In this document: positions 27,101 through 42,100 of the stretch, piece after piece
Layout: each line of letters begins with the position of its first letter
Numbering within the stretch: position 1 is the first letter of the stretch
Source: Marthasterias glacialis
Taxonomy: Eukaryota > Echinodermata > Asteroidea > Forcipulatida > Asteriidae
Reading direction: 5' to 3'
DNA: 64,000 nucleotides
Assembly (NCBI GenBank): GCA_911728455.2
Contig: OU452222.1
Span: 18,300,559 to 18,364,558 of the forward strand
Notes under the pieces: model-generated
Told to the model about the DNA's origin: nothing
Database searches by the model: none
Seen by the model: only the letters and a program-made list of their open reading frames with translations
Translations under genes and position numbers: made by a program

Positions 27101-30100
27101 TGGACGGGGAAAAAATGGAAGCTCCCCGGTGCTAACTGGTTAAGATCAATCTTAGGTCTTTGTGAAACAGACCTTTATCATGGTGCGGCCATCTTGAGTA
27201 TCTCCCATTCAAACCAATGTAACCAAAACGAGGCTGGAAAGGCAAATGGTCTGATCCTTTTTGTACAATGAATATTAGTATATATTACTGTTATTGGATA
27301 TAGGGAACATGACCAAGATGGTTGCAGCATGATAAAGGTCTATTGAGACCAGGCTAAGGGGTGCAATTGTACAAAAATAAAAAATCCTGAAAGTGGTCAG
27401 TGGTCTCTTCTTAGTCAAGAGATAAAAAAAACCTGGAATGTCCAGAGTTTTGCAGAGCAGATTTAACAGTTTAATATAGACTCGCTACACCACTGCAAAT
27501 AGAAAATTAGAGGCTTGGAAAAAAAAGGTGAACACTGTCAAAAAAGTCTGAAGGAAACGTAGGGTCTATGGAGAAACAAATCCACACATATCTCAGGCAT
27601 AGAAGTATCAATTGCACAAATCGTCACTGGCACCACAAACTGACACACACGTAGATACCAGTACAAACTAGCAATAGGAGAAAACAGCCTCTAAACCTAA
27701 ACGTTTTTTAAAACACCACTATAATTTCCGAGTCTTTTCAATTGGTTTTCTCTTTGTGGATCCTTGATGATTTTGAATTTTGATAAATAGACTGCTTTTG
27801 ACCGTTTTTGCATCCCTGTTTATTAAGCAATTATTAGTAATTAATAAGCAATAATGGAAAGAAGGTACGTGTCAGTTGGTGAAACCAAAGAAGAAGCAAA
27901 ACAGACTATTTCCGTTTTCACAAAGTGACACATTTCAATGTTTTACAACGTAAACTTGACAGCACGGGCACGCCCTTCACACCCAAGGTTTGTGTGAGTT
28001 TCTGAAATCGTTTTGCACATTTGACTTGACGAATATTGTATAACCATGTAAAACACTGACATCTGTAAATGTAATGGTTTTGTACGCAATGTGTCATTTG
28101 TGGCGTCGGTGACGAAATGTTTCCCTCACGTCATAGTCACTCTTGGCTCAATTCCAATTTCCTCAGAAATTTTTTAGCCCACATTTATTATTAAAAAACT
28201 TGTAAAACAGAACCTTCAGAACCCTTAGAAATTTATACTGCATGAAAACGCTTGGAGTAGCTTTTTACCACATTGGATACTGACCTCGCCAGCCATATCA
28301 ACACAAGCGGATGTGCTTGTTAGACAATGGATCGTACATTTAAGAAACTTTATAAGCCCTGGGAGGGTGGGAAGGTGGGTAAGGAGAAGAAAGCCTGCCC
28401 AGTGCATAAACCAGAATGGGACAGTCTACCAAGATGGTTGCCGAGCAAAAGAGCCCAAGAGGGGTCAAAGGTCATCAAGCTGATTGGTAACATTCCATGT
28501 TGTCTGGTTCCAAAAGGTACAACTACACAGATTCCTAAATCATTGGCATCTGGGCCCATTTCCATGTAAGGCACAAAATATTGCTAAGTATAGAAAAAGT
28601 AATACTATTTAGGAATGGGCAACCAACCAAAACACAATCCAATACACATGGCTTGTCACTGGTTCCCTGCATTTTTTTTTCTTTGCTGAGTTAAGCTTAC
28701 AAGCAGATCTTTTGAAAATGAACCCTGACAATTTTCAGTTGAGTCTTGATCTTTTTTCAATTGGACCTTGAATTTTTCTATGTGCCCTGTTTTTCAAATG
28801 GGACCTGACACTGCTCAATTGGATCCCGAGCATTTTCAATTGGGTCTTGATATTTTCAATTGGACCTTGACACTTTCCAATTGGGCCCTGACAATTTTCA
28901 ATTGGGTCTTGAATATTTTCAATTGGATCTTGACATTTTTCACTTGGGCCTTGAATATTTTCAATTGGATCTTGACATTTATCAACTGGGCCACGACGTT
29001 TTTCAACTGTGTTTTGAATATTCTCGATTGGACCTTGACATTTTTCCATTGGACCTTGACATTTTTCAATTGGACGTTGAAATTTTTTAAATGGGCCCTA
29101 ACATTTTTCAATTGGGTCGCGACACTTTTCAATTGGGCTCTGAACATTTCCAGCCGAGCCCTGACAATTTGCAATGGCTGCGCTCAATCAACAACTGGCT
29201 TAAACATGGTGGATGAATGAAGCCTTAGCCTAAGCCACTGCCCAAGTAATACCTTACAGAGTGCACACTGAATAATCCCGGCTACGATGTAGGTAAAGTT
29301 TGCAAAAGAGAGGATTGATTCTTAATAGGTGGGGGATGGCTTACAAAACATGAGGAATGAGAGTCTGTGAAGATTTCCTACCTGGGTAATTCGCCATCAT
29401 CATAGCTAATCAAAATTGTACAACAACCAACACAAGAACATGTTAATGTTTTTGTGTTGTTTTTTTTAAATTTGTATTACCTAATAGAAATTCAGAAATT
29501 GTCTGGGAATTAGAAACTTGAATGTACATTCATAAATATCCCCTTTCATTATTCAAAAAGGCTTTAACTCTTTCACACGGTGAACTTACTTCAAACAAAC
29601 ATGAACAATTCCGTCACAGCTGTACATGATATTCCGTAGTCAAAGAGTTAAATGTTATATTTATAAACATGATCACATTGTAGATTATTTGCAAATTCAT
29701 TTTCCAACCGTCTTGTCAGACCAGGCAACAACTTTTACAGATAACTTGGCGGTAACCAACTGTGGGGCATGCAGATGGAACTCTTCCGCATCACAGGAGT
29801 AATTTTTCCACCAGTGCTCCTACTGTCCCCAAGAACCTTTAAGAGGGCCAGCGCCGAAACTCGGGTGAAATTTTAGAGGGGCACAAGAGGGTGCACCATT
29901 TTTTCTTGGGGGGCACTTCTGGCCAATTGAACATGTTCACTTTTCCTAAACAAGCCCCTTTTCAGCGCTCTTGTTATGCAGTATACTATTTTTTTATGTT
30001 TTATTTTTTTTTGAGGTTAAAACAAATACACTGTCTGCGTGTAAACAGAAAAATAGTTTACAAAAAACATTGAAATTATGACGTAAAAGCTTAGAAAATG

Positions 30101-33100
30101 TAACATTTTACTCTGGTAATTTTTGTCATTTCAAATGCATGCACATCAATGCCCCTCCCCCTTAGTTACAGCAGCACCAAGGTCAAATTTAGATTTTGTA
30201 ATGCACTCATTTTTTCCAAAAAGATATAGTCCTTATGAAAATGCTTTTTTTCTTTACTGCTGCTGAGGTTGCTCGTGTATTTTATGATGTCACAGTTACT
30301 ACTGGTAAGAACCATGATTCAAATACTCACTTTGCATCTCCAGAATCCTCGGTCTTACAGAGTTTGTCCCGTACGGGTTTACAGGCTCTGTGAAGCGATG
30401 AGTCGATACGGTAGTTAGCTCCTGCGTCAGCCGTCTCTACAAGGTCTTGAAGCTGTACATGAACCACAGAGAAGACCAAGAGAGGAAATGAGACAAGGGA
30501 CAAAAGGGAAATTCACTAAAAAAAAATCAACACCACACTCACAATTCAGCATGGGCAGTAGGGACATTGAAAAAGGGCTGAAATCAGCACCGTAACTAGG
30601 GTAAAAATTAAGGGGGGGGCACAAGGGGTGGGGGCACCATTTTTCCTAGGGGGGGGGCACTTTTGACCCATTAAAACTGTACTCTCCATTTGTAATTCCT
30701 AAACAAGCCCCTTTTCAGCGCTCTTCTGCCGTGTTGAGGTAAAACAAATACATTCTGCGTGTAAATAATGAAAAATAGTTTTAAAAAACATTGAAATTAC
30801 TACATAAAAGCTCTAAAAACATTTCATTCTGGTAATTTTTAATCTCAAAAAGTCCAGATTTCAAAGGAAGGGGGGTTATCCGAGAGGGCACAGACATCAG
30901 TTGGGGGGGGGGGGGAGGGGCACGTCCCCGTGCTCCCCTACCTTAGTTACGCCACTGGCTGAAATGAAAGTGAAAAACAATCACCAGCCTCACACACACA
31001 CCCCCAAAAAACACAGATGCAGCAGAGAAATACAATTATTTTTAAGCAAATTCTGTTGGCAAGTAATAATTCGGCCGAGGATTGGTAATTCTGCCCCAAA
31101 TCCACAAACAATTACACCAACTTAAATTGCACCTACTGTACTTGAAATGTTTGTATACAGAAATCATAAAACAGTACTTCGGTTCAAATACAGTGAAAAA
31201 TCTTAAGGGACAGGGGTGTAGCTGCCATAGAGGTGTAGAGGTGTGACCCCCCCCCCCCCCCCCGCCAATATTTTTTCTCTGTCTACATTTTGAGTCTCGG
31301 TTGGTGATTTTATCGATTATTAATCATTCAGTTTCCTCTAAGCACAATAATTTGTAAAAACAAAATAATTTTACATAATAAAATTCAGGGAATAAGATGC
31401 TGGGCTTGACTAAGCACCGTTCCAAATGTCACGCTCTTGCCGTGTTGAATTCAAAGATTCTGATTTTTTTTCCCGATTCGACACGACAGGAGCGTGACGT
31501 TTGAAACCACTTTTGGTATTCGACGCGGCAGAGGCTTAGCTCGACCATGGCTCGCCAGGCCCTGCCGTGCTATTAGCAAAGTTCGGCAGAAGCACGGCAT
31601 TTGAAACCACTGACGCGTCAATGCTGCCCTATTGCCGCACTCAAATGATTTGAATTTGACACGGCAAGAGCGGGACGTTTGAAACAGGCCTTATTCCCTT
31701 CAAGTAGTGAATGTTGTTTAGTCGGCCAGTTGGCAAGCTGGCTTCCATACAACCTCCCACAGAATTTCGATATTCTCGATATTCTCGAATATTCTCGATA
31801 TTCCCGTTAATGGATTACTGCATACAGTGTACCAGACATGTTCAGCAGCTGGCGTCACACTGCCCACTCATAGACATTCAACAGCTACCTTGTGATTTTA
31901 ATTAGAATATTTAAACAGCCCAAAACAATACAACGCACTTTCCATAACATGAGGAAGTGAGTACAATCAATCATGGACACACGGTCATTACTGACAATCG
32001 CTTTGAATTGCGGTAACAACATTTATTTGTATGCAGCCATTCCCCAGTTCAAGCAAACAACTGTGTGCCACTTTTAACAGAAAAAATGAGCGTAAAGCAA
32101 CATTGTATTTCATAAATAATGAAATGGTGCAATGGATCTGCACTGTTGGGTCACTCTTCTGTTTTACCAGAACTCCCGCAAGCTAGCGTGCATTTTGCTT
32201 TGCTGACGGTTATAAGCAGTGTTTATTGAAATATAAAATGTGTTTAAGGGTTGCTCACTCAGTAAGCAGAAAATGTCTGCTAGCAGATTAGCAATCCTGT
32301 CATCCATGTGAAGAGTATGAAGTTTGGAAGTAGGCCTACTGTCTCAGATCCATCCAATTCAAGCCAAACCATGCAATTCGCGGTATTTTTTGTCACCACG
32401 CAGGGGCGTGTGTGAACAAAATTTATGCGATGCAAAAAACGTAAAACGCAATGCTTTTTACATTTATAATTTTTATTATTGATTTGGCCATTGATACAAA
32501 AAACAACAACATAGAGGCAACAAAAATAAGATAAATGGTAGTTATGATGCAAGAAAATTAGCTGTTGACAGCGACACCATACGGTCGAAAATACGGTCAA
32601 TTAATGGACGATTTTTGGAGGTCGGGGTTAACGCCAAATTCCTCCAAATCCTGATGAATAATTTTTTTTCAGGATTTTCGTTTTTTCCCTTGTCTCTGCA
32701 TCCATGAACTTTTCATTGTGTAAATGTTTCACTATGTAAAGTTCCATCATGGAATGGGATCATGCAAGCTTATTTTTTTTTTTGGGGGGGGGGGCTATTT
32801 CCCTTTTTTTCCGGGAGCTGTTTTTGTGAGGGCATTGCTGAATATTTGCCAAAATGCACCGCCAGTCAAATGTTTATTGCTTTTGATTTGTACACGTTGT
32901 ACAGAACTTGACCTTCACGTTTCAATTGATTCCACTCCACATCTCCACGGCATCCATGCACACGTCGATGTTTTAAGTGCAAATAATTCATAGCAACCGT
33001 GCTTGCTTCAACTGAACCAGAAACACCAAGGTAAACAATTACTCAGACATGATGAGAATTTTTTTTTTTAATTTTCTGCAAGCAATTTTTCAACCTGCGC

Positions 33101-36100
33101 TACTGTTGGACCATGTTATAGTAAACATCATCCCATTAGGCATGTCAACATGGTATAAGGGTAAAATAATTACAACGAAGTGTCTTCATCAAGGCCACGT
33201 GCCCAAGAACTGGCCCGGCTGGAATTCAAACCCCTAAAAAGAAAAATATATAATTACAGTTGTTATAAACCAGTGGTTCTTTTCAGAACTACATATTACA
33301 ACAACTCATAGAGAGATCATTACATGTTGTTACCACAAAATCGTACTAGATTAAATCTTTAATCAAATTAAATTAGCAATTCCTTTTTTATGTACATCAT
33401 GTAAGCCTTTATAACATACATACTTTTTAAAATTGTATAGAAAATCCTTTAGAATTCATGCGCTACAATTGACAATGGCCGGGCCCATTCAGCCCTGCCC
33501 ACTGCTAGCAACAGTTCATGAGCTGGTTAGCCTCTGTGTCACAGTCTGCATTAGAATCATTCATGCATGGACACAAACACTTTGGACATTTTGCACACCA
33601 CAGGAATTTAATTTGAATCCATAATTCTAGAAGTATTCGTGAAGCAGTGAATTAGCCAACTGAACCACTTAGTGCAGGTCCTCGTTACATATAACTGGCC
33701 ATCAGAAAGCTGACTACTGATTAGGGAAAACACCTGTTTTTGTTTTTGTTTGTTTCTTCTTGGTTGTTTACACATTTCAAAATTATATAAAAATTGGGTA
33801 AATACAGGGTAGCAACAAGGGTTTAATTGAAAAAGGAAGGGCAAGCCAAATCTTCTTAATCTCGCTGACATCTAAACTGATGTTTTACGAATGTTTACAG
33901 ATACGCACACATCATTGGGTCATATTGCCTCGGTACAATACCACCTGTGAAGCTAATGCTTGTAACCAAGGTGACAGCAGCATCGCCATGGTAACCATTA
34001 AAGTGCTAATTATTTACCACCGGCCTCAGGAGACGGTTTTTCAATGAGCAACAGCTGACAGCTTTTTCGCAGAATGGTTTTACTTTTATAGGATGCATTT
34101 GTATTCGTACTGGAACGAGAACACCGATTCATGCATGCAACTTTGATAAATTTAGTACATGAAAAAAAAAAAATTCTCCCTTTGTTACATTTTAGTCAGC
34201 TTGATAACTGGATAACTTTCGTACGAACGTTTTACCTTTTATCAAAAATGTTTAATTATCTGTTTATTAATTTTGTTCAAAGACTGTACATGGTTTTGAA
34301 TAATGGCCAGCAGAAAAGAAAAACAGTTTGTTATGCTGTAACAATGACTTAATGAAACAGGGAAATTTGGGGGTAATTTTTTTTCCACACGCATATTGTG
34401 GTACGTCTTTGGGGAACTAAAATTTAGCATCTGTTACATGATAACTTGAATAACTGCACGTTTAATAAATAATTGATGCACTGAGGCTGTCATTTCTAAC
34501 GCCACTCCAGATGATGGTTTGCATATGGGGAATTAGCAAAACTGAAGATACATCTAAATGTAATGTCTCATGTCGAATGACGATTATCAGTGTTCATATT
34601 ATTTTATTTATTATTATCTATTAATGTTTGTTTAAAATATAGTTAAATGTCAAATGAATGGATCTGCTGGCCACATGTACTGTAATACTAGTTATCACAC
34701 AAGCGCGAGTGGAATACGTAAAAATATAGCGCTTCTGCGTCCCATATCAAGCGAAGCCGAAGGCCAAGTTTGATATGGGATGAAGATGTGCTATATTTTT
34801 ACGTATTCCACGAGCGCGCGTGTGATGATGAATTTATCTTCTAGCTGACTAAAGTGTGATTATCACACGATCAAACAAAGCTTAACACAAGGGTGATTTT
34901 GTATCTTGTGTGAGCGTGTATGTTGCTCGAACAGTAAATACGCACCATTGTATATGAAATTGCAGCCGTTGTTTATGGCTCTATATAAACCACAGCTGTC
35001 GAGCGATCTGATTGGATGATTAGCGCGTGCTGGAAGATAATAGCCCATTATGCAGATAGATGTCTCAGGGAGTATGGCCAGAAATGATCGGCGCGCAAAG
35101 GATTCTGGGTGAAGTCCAAGTCCAAACAACATCGGCAACCATCATGGCGTGCTGATTTTGAAGCAATGCGGTACACAACACATAAAACCTGGCAGAGTTA
35201 CATAAGTCCCTCTCGGCAACATGATTTCTTTTTCAGCTGTACTCGGTTTCCCAAGATGCATTGCGGTATATATTTAAGATGGTGCTGGTACATATGGGCT
35301 ATTTTTTTTTTTATGCCTGGTACCTGCACATGAACTGCAGTTTTTTTTTAAATATTTTTTTATAGAAGGCCTCCAGAATTTAAAGGACAGTGGATGTCCG
35401 TTAAAATAAAAAGGCTAAATTTCTGTGTGCCTTGTTCTATAAAAAGTGAGTAAAATTTGTTTTTCGATGTCTGAGGTCATTAGGAGTGTTAATCTGTCGA
35501 TTAAAAAAATGCCTGTATGTATGGCATTTTATTAATAAAAAAAAAAATGTAAACATAAAATGTTAACATTTTTTTACCATCGATTCTTTACAGAACCACA
35601 CCAACTCATAAGAGATAATTACATGGTGTCTCTGCAAAACTAGATTGTAAACATTTTTATCAATAATTCAATAATTTGAAGTTTCCTGATCAACTGCATG
35701 TTCACTACCAGACAACCACCACAATTCAAGACTTCACATCTAACTAAAATATTTTATCAAACTTGATTGCGTAACGATTTAAGATTCCCTTCATATCCCC
35801 AATCCCGCTTATTTTTCACTCTATTTCTTGGTGTAAAATGTTTTTCCTAAAGTAACTTTTTCGCCCTACATCCCGACCCTCTCTTTTTCCTGCTTATCAC
35901 AGAAAACAAAACTTTGTTTTTGTTACGCATAGTATACAACATTCTAGCACAAAATCAAACTTCCCAATAAGACTGGTGTGGTTTGGACTTTGTGAGGTCG
36001 TATAGATCTGCCACCTGAAATAAAGTTGTTGAATGACAGTGGTTTTTTGAAGAGAAACATTTATTCAAGCTCTAGGTCCGGAACTGTTTGCTTCGTTCTT

Positions 36101-39100
36101 GAAAGGGCAAGGGCACCAAGGCATTTTCTTCTTGATAAATTGCACATTTCTACTGGAACACTTTAAGGGCACCAAGGCAATGACCAGGGGCAAACAGAGG
36201 CAACTGCCTCCAAGAAGTATCAGACCTGTAGGCCTATGGCATATACTTCTCAAAACTCACAAAAGACAATCAACCTGTGAAAAATGCCAAACTAGAAAAG
36301 TTATGAGGTACGTTGGGTGGATCTCACAAAACTAGTCCTAACTTAGGACTAGTCCTATAAGTCAGGACTAGTTACTCGTCCTAACTCCAGATAAGACTAG
36401 TCCTAGCGCTTTGTGAAATCCACACATGGTAAAACAAATATAGCATGGTTCATTTCAGTTGGACAGTTAATATTAGCTCCCTCTGTACTGTAATGAAAGT
36501 TGACAACTTCCAATTTCCGATACCTCTGGGAGTTAATATCCACTGCTTACTCTCAAACCATGTTATATTTGTACACTAGCCTGCACAAATTTTTACAGGA
36601 GCACCGAGGAGAAAAATACTCACAAAACTCCAACATGCTTTAATCACACCATGAAAATCAAAACAAATATCATAGGCAAGTTGTTTAGTTTTGACAAGCC
36701 CTCCAAGCTACTTCAGAAGCAGGTCTGACAAGCCCACAGCACTCCTGACTCTAGTGTTTGCATGCCGGGCTAGTGCCTAGTGTCTACATCAAGCATTAAG
36801 TAACAGGTTTCGAAATAACCCGGTGCCTCGGCGCTATTAGCGCCTGGTCCCAAATGAAAAGCCCCTGGTCCCTCAATTTTTTTGGAACATCTCCGGCGCT
36901 AAAAATAACCCCAGGGACCCGTTCGTCGGGTAGAGCCAAAAATTTGAGAAAAAAATGATAATAAACGTGAGCCTAGACGCTGCCCAAAACGGAAAAGATT
37001 TTTTTTTCTTCAAAAACTTCACTTGAAAGTGCCCTGAAACGCAGAGCACTGCGATCACACGATGTACGCAATGTGAGCATCGTTTGCGAGAATTTACAGG
37101 CTAATAGTCTTTGTTATCTCGCTATTTCGCGTGTTACATTAAATGCAAGAAATATTGAACGCTAGAGAGCGCTTTAAAAACAACGCGAAAGAATGGGAAG
37201 GAGCGACAAAACACCTTCACTTAAGACTAGACGGATCCACAAACTGCTAGACGTTTACACGGCTTTGTCATCGCTGGTGCGCGAGCGAAAGCTGTCAACA
37301 GCATGGTCAGTGGAGCAAATTCCCCGGCAATGGGCCTTATTTTTGACTGCAAGAGGGTGCCCTTTGGGGTGGATTGGGGGTCAAAATGGGTCATTCCATG
37401 AAGTTGGAACACGAGGGACACTGTTACATCGTTACCACCTATGAAGCTTTTTTACCACTTCACTAGTCTACTTGGTCAATCTTGCTTTACATAGTATAAA
37501 TAACACCAAACAAGAATCATAAAAAGGTTTTACTGGATTACTGTGGTGTAAAATAAACACGATACAGTGCCTACACTGACGTAATGGGGACACCATAGGT
37601 GTGACATTTGGTGTTCCCGTTACATTGTGACATATATCCTTAATTTTCTCAGCCAGTGTACTTTAATACCTATGAAGGAAGTTATTTTGTTATGGATTTG
37701 GCATCAAGTTTCTGTTGAACATTGAAAATATGTGTTACAAGCATGGTGTCCCTGTTACATCGTTACCTTGAATTTGTAAGAATATTAGCAAAAATATCAG
37801 GTTAGATGGTGTGGGAAGGATTTAAATTTTTCTAAAATACTGTCAACACCCAAATAAAAGGTAATGACTGATAACATAAATTAGAATCAACATTTTTTCG
37901 AACAAAAATTATGATATTGAAAAATGTCACAAAATGTGTCCCATCTTCATGGAATGACCCATATAACAGTAGTACGTGAGAGATCAACTTGTATTTTGCA
38001 AAATTAAAAATTCAGACAAAGCCCCTGGGCCTGTCCTTTTTATTCATACCCAGGGGCTAAAATTAGCCCCAGTATGTCAGGTGCCTACTTCTACCCCTGG
38101 TGTAAGTGTTTCATTATCATCATGACACCTGTTTGGCTGTCAAATCTAATTACCACGACCATTGAATGTGAAGATGGTTTTGTTTATATTAAAAAAAAAA
38201 AAGTCAATAACAATCAATAAATAAGCTTGGTATTGAATCTGAAAACACACTGGCTGTTTTCACAATTCGTATTGTTATATTAAAATTGTTAAGGGCAAAA
38301 AAGAAAAAAAAGATATTTAACCCAATATCATAAGGTTTTATTTAATCTGTGGGCAGGGTGCATTCAGTCACACCCTCAGTGCACTTATCGCAAAGAGAAG
38401 GGGTTCACCCCGGTGTTCCTGGTTTGATTGGCTGCAGATTGCGCCACAGCACCTTGTAAACTGTTAACATGGTGCTATGTAAAGGAACATGTGTCATACT
38501 TTAAAGCATATACTCCACATACCTTGCAGGAAAAAATACTGAGCGCTTCGAGACGCCCATCGGGTATGCCTATTATTATTACTACTATTAGATTAGAGGA
38601 AAAAGGGGGTGTGACTGAATGTACATGTACCCTGCCCACAGATTAAAAATAAAACCTTATGATATTGGGTAAAACATTATCTCATTCCTCTCTTGCCATC
38701 AACCATTTTAAAGATGCACCTTTTAAGTTTCTAGTCCCACAATTATTTTCAGGACAAAATGTTAACAATTAATGAAAGTAATGAAGGGATTCGCTCTGGT
38801 GTTCCTGGTTTGATCGGCTGCAGATTGCGCCACAGCACCTTGTAAACCATTACATGGTGCTATGTAAAGGAACAGGTCTCACACTTAAAAAAAAAACGTA
38901 ACTCATCGTACTTTGCAGGAAAAACTACTGAGCGCTTTGAGACGCCCTTCGGGTGTGATAAAGCACTATATAAGAACTGCGTATTATTATTATTATTAAA
39001 GAAGGATAAAGAGTAGTTAAGGTACAATGTTCGTTTGCTGCGGTTGGTGTCGTTGGCCATAAGGGTAACCTTTGAAGGTAATAATTTTAATCCTCTAGTT

Positions 39101-42100
39101 TGAAATCAAAACAACTATGCAGCCAATGTGTGAAAAGTTCATCACATTAGGATTTTTTTTTAGAAACCACCAAAATACTGTGTTTATGGGATTTTGTGAA
39201 TTTTCAATGTGTGTTTATTTCAAATGTGCCAAATAGAAATAATTTTTCTTGCATATGGCTACGTTTTTTGTTGGCCTTAAGCTCAGGCAGGGGTAAGGCA
39301 AAGGTTAAGAGAAGGCTTTAGTCTTACGTAAGTGTAAACCAGGGTGCTGGCATGGAATAGGACCCGTTTTACCCAAGGAATACCCTGTAGTGTGTCGAGG
39401 CTAAGCAGCCTAGAGAATCAAACTCAAGTTCTGATGGCTGAGTCATCAGAGTGTGGGTTCGAATCCCTGTCATGACACTTGCGCTCTTGGGCAAGACATT
39501 CAACTTAAATTGCTTCTCATCATCCAGCAGTAAATGGGTACTGCGAAGGGCAGAGTTTGTTGATATGAATAATTAGCTACCTGTGCATCAATTTGGCTGT
39601 TGCCGGTGCTGCATACTCTCAAGGAGTTGAGATGGTTTCGGGAATGCTTAAGGCTCAATGCACAGGGGTAGTTAAAGTGTCAGGCGCTTTGGTACAATGT
39701 TTAAGGGCATTTAATAAGTGCCTCTTAGAAGGGGGAAAAAACACTCACCGCTTTCTCACACTTCTTGCTCATGAGTCCATTATCCTTCCCGGCCTGCTGC
39801 TTGGCAAGCTTCATCAGGCAATGCAGGGTTTTGCCCTCCCGCTGTAATCCCCCTTCGCACTGGCTGGCTATCTCGTTCTTGCAGTCTAAGATGACCTCTG
39901 GGTTCACCATGAAGTCATCCATCAAGCTCTTGCGGGTGTCCTCGACCTCTGCCACGCAATCGCCTGACAGTTTAGTACCTACAAGGCAACCATACACACA
40001 CACGATTAAAAAAACACTCCACAATGCCCTTGAAAACTCCCTTTTTATTTTTTTATTTTTTTATTTTTTATGTAAGTCGCCAGACACACAAGGCCAGTAA
40101 GCCACTCGAGGTGTGGGCTACATATGTTTTCCCAGGGGCCATTGCCACCTACTCCTGGGGCTGAAACAGGGTTACCCCCTTTACAGTCCGTAAGGATGTA
40201 GGCTTGGGTATCATCCATCAGAAGCCTGGCTGGTAGAGCAGAAAGCTCAACCCCCCCCCAACTTAAAGCTCTAACACGATCAAGGCTGGCCAATCCCCCC
40301 CGCCACCAGGCCAGGCCTTGAATTAACCCATGGCGCCCACAGCAATTGCGCTTTTGCTGTGGTGCCCTTTTCAAAGTCCAATACAAGTTTACATTTTCCT
40401 CATAGAGGTGCCCCTTGCCAGAGGAAAATTGCGGTGCCCCTTCAAGAGCGAAGTCCAGGGCCTGGCAGGCTATCCTGGGAATTCTTGGACCAAGCAACTG
40501 GAGCCCTAGAGCCCAGCTGGTAAACAGAAAAATGGCAATCCCACATGGGAGAATCAGTGTGTGATAACCCAATCCTGCCTTCTGATCCAAAAGCAATGAT
40601 TGGTTCATAACAATAGACTCACCCCTAGACAGAGGCTATTGGAGACCCCTGCTCCCATTGATTATGATGTGAATCAGGCTGATGTAATTTGCTACATACA
40701 AACGTTTGACCTCAGTTGAATCCTGTCTGAATATCACTGGATGGTAGTAGGGATGGGGAAGGGGGCCCGGTTGTTGTGGCATCAACACCTACACCAGGAC
40801 CAACAGAACCAGCCAGTGATGCCTGTAAACCAACCCTTCTCCCTCTGACCAAGTAGGCAGCTCAAGACACTGACCACCCTAAATACTGACCGCACAACAA
40901 CCACTGACCACGGACCTCCGTTATCAAAGACAAAACCAGACAAACCTTTATGTTTGGCATTCTCCAAGCAGATGAGAAGTTTGGACAGTCTCAGCTCTCG
41001 GTTCTGCTTGTCTCTGGGGCTGAGACACTGCGTCTTCTTCATGTCTTCACGGCATTTCCGAGCGAGCCGGTAGTTGGCCTTGAAGTCCTCATTGACCACG
41101 GTTTGACGGACAGTGAGTTTGTTGCGACACTGGTGGATCAAAGGAGAACAAACACATCAATAGAGTTCTTACTGCAATCATCCCGACCACTGCCTACATC
41201 GTAAGTTCTCATTTTTTTTCCATCAAGGATCTATTTTAACAAAGGTGCCGAGGCACACATATTCGCTTAATAGCGCAGTTAAGTTGTAAACAGAAAAAAA
41301 AACGTTTACCAGACAAATTTAAATACAATGTGACTGATGCACAGCTACTTTTTTGCTTAGCAAACAACATTTCGGAGGTAACATTTTCTTTTAAGATTTC
41401 TAAGGTATTGTATGCCCTTTTTTCAGCTTGACAAATTCATGAGTAATATTGTCGCCTCAGTGAAGAATCATCATATCGCACAAGAGAAGCTCCCTGCAAA
41501 CATGCTGCATCTTGGCACCATTGTGCTGCTATTGGTTTCTATTTTCATTGAGAGATGACAACTGACATTTAAAACTCTGATTTCTGTTTACAAAACTCGA
41601 ATTGTTGTAGTTTGATAACTCCTTTTGTTCCTAAACTGAAAGAGCTTTCTCTTATTGAGGAGGAGGAACAAATGAATGAATAAATGTCATTTCACAGCGT
41701 GAGAAAAATACAATTTATGATAAATACATATTGTGATATTTAAAGAGTCGGCTCAGATATTTACCCCTTCACTCATGTCCTCCTTGAACTTGTGCTTCAG
41801 AAGGCACTTGTAGATTTGGCCCTGGCCGGCAGCCTCAGTGGCACAGAAACGCTCACGATCGTCCCGGCAGGCGAAGAACAAGGCCCGATCGCTGTGGTAA
41901 TCATCGGCTGTCAGCTCAGCTACCCGCAGGAGCTGCTTCTTGCAGCCACTCTGTAAACCTTTCAGTTTTGATTCAAGACAGTTGATGGTGGCACCTTGGC
42001 TATGAGGAACTGCCGGCGCATTCTGGAGAAAGAGTCGTAAGGCGACAAGAACAACATTAAGGCTGTGGCCGAAATGGTGGCTATGGCTGTGGCTGCGGCT

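Noticed and set aside
28735-29220. Frames of 104-150 codons with KCQDPIE-like or NWTLTFF-like repeats
   Set aside because: Products of the 21-bp minisatellite, open on both strands, without start context or splice signals.
40045-40608. 187-codon minus-strand frame
   Set aside because: Runs over a SINE body and dispersed repeat B; composition follows these repeats.
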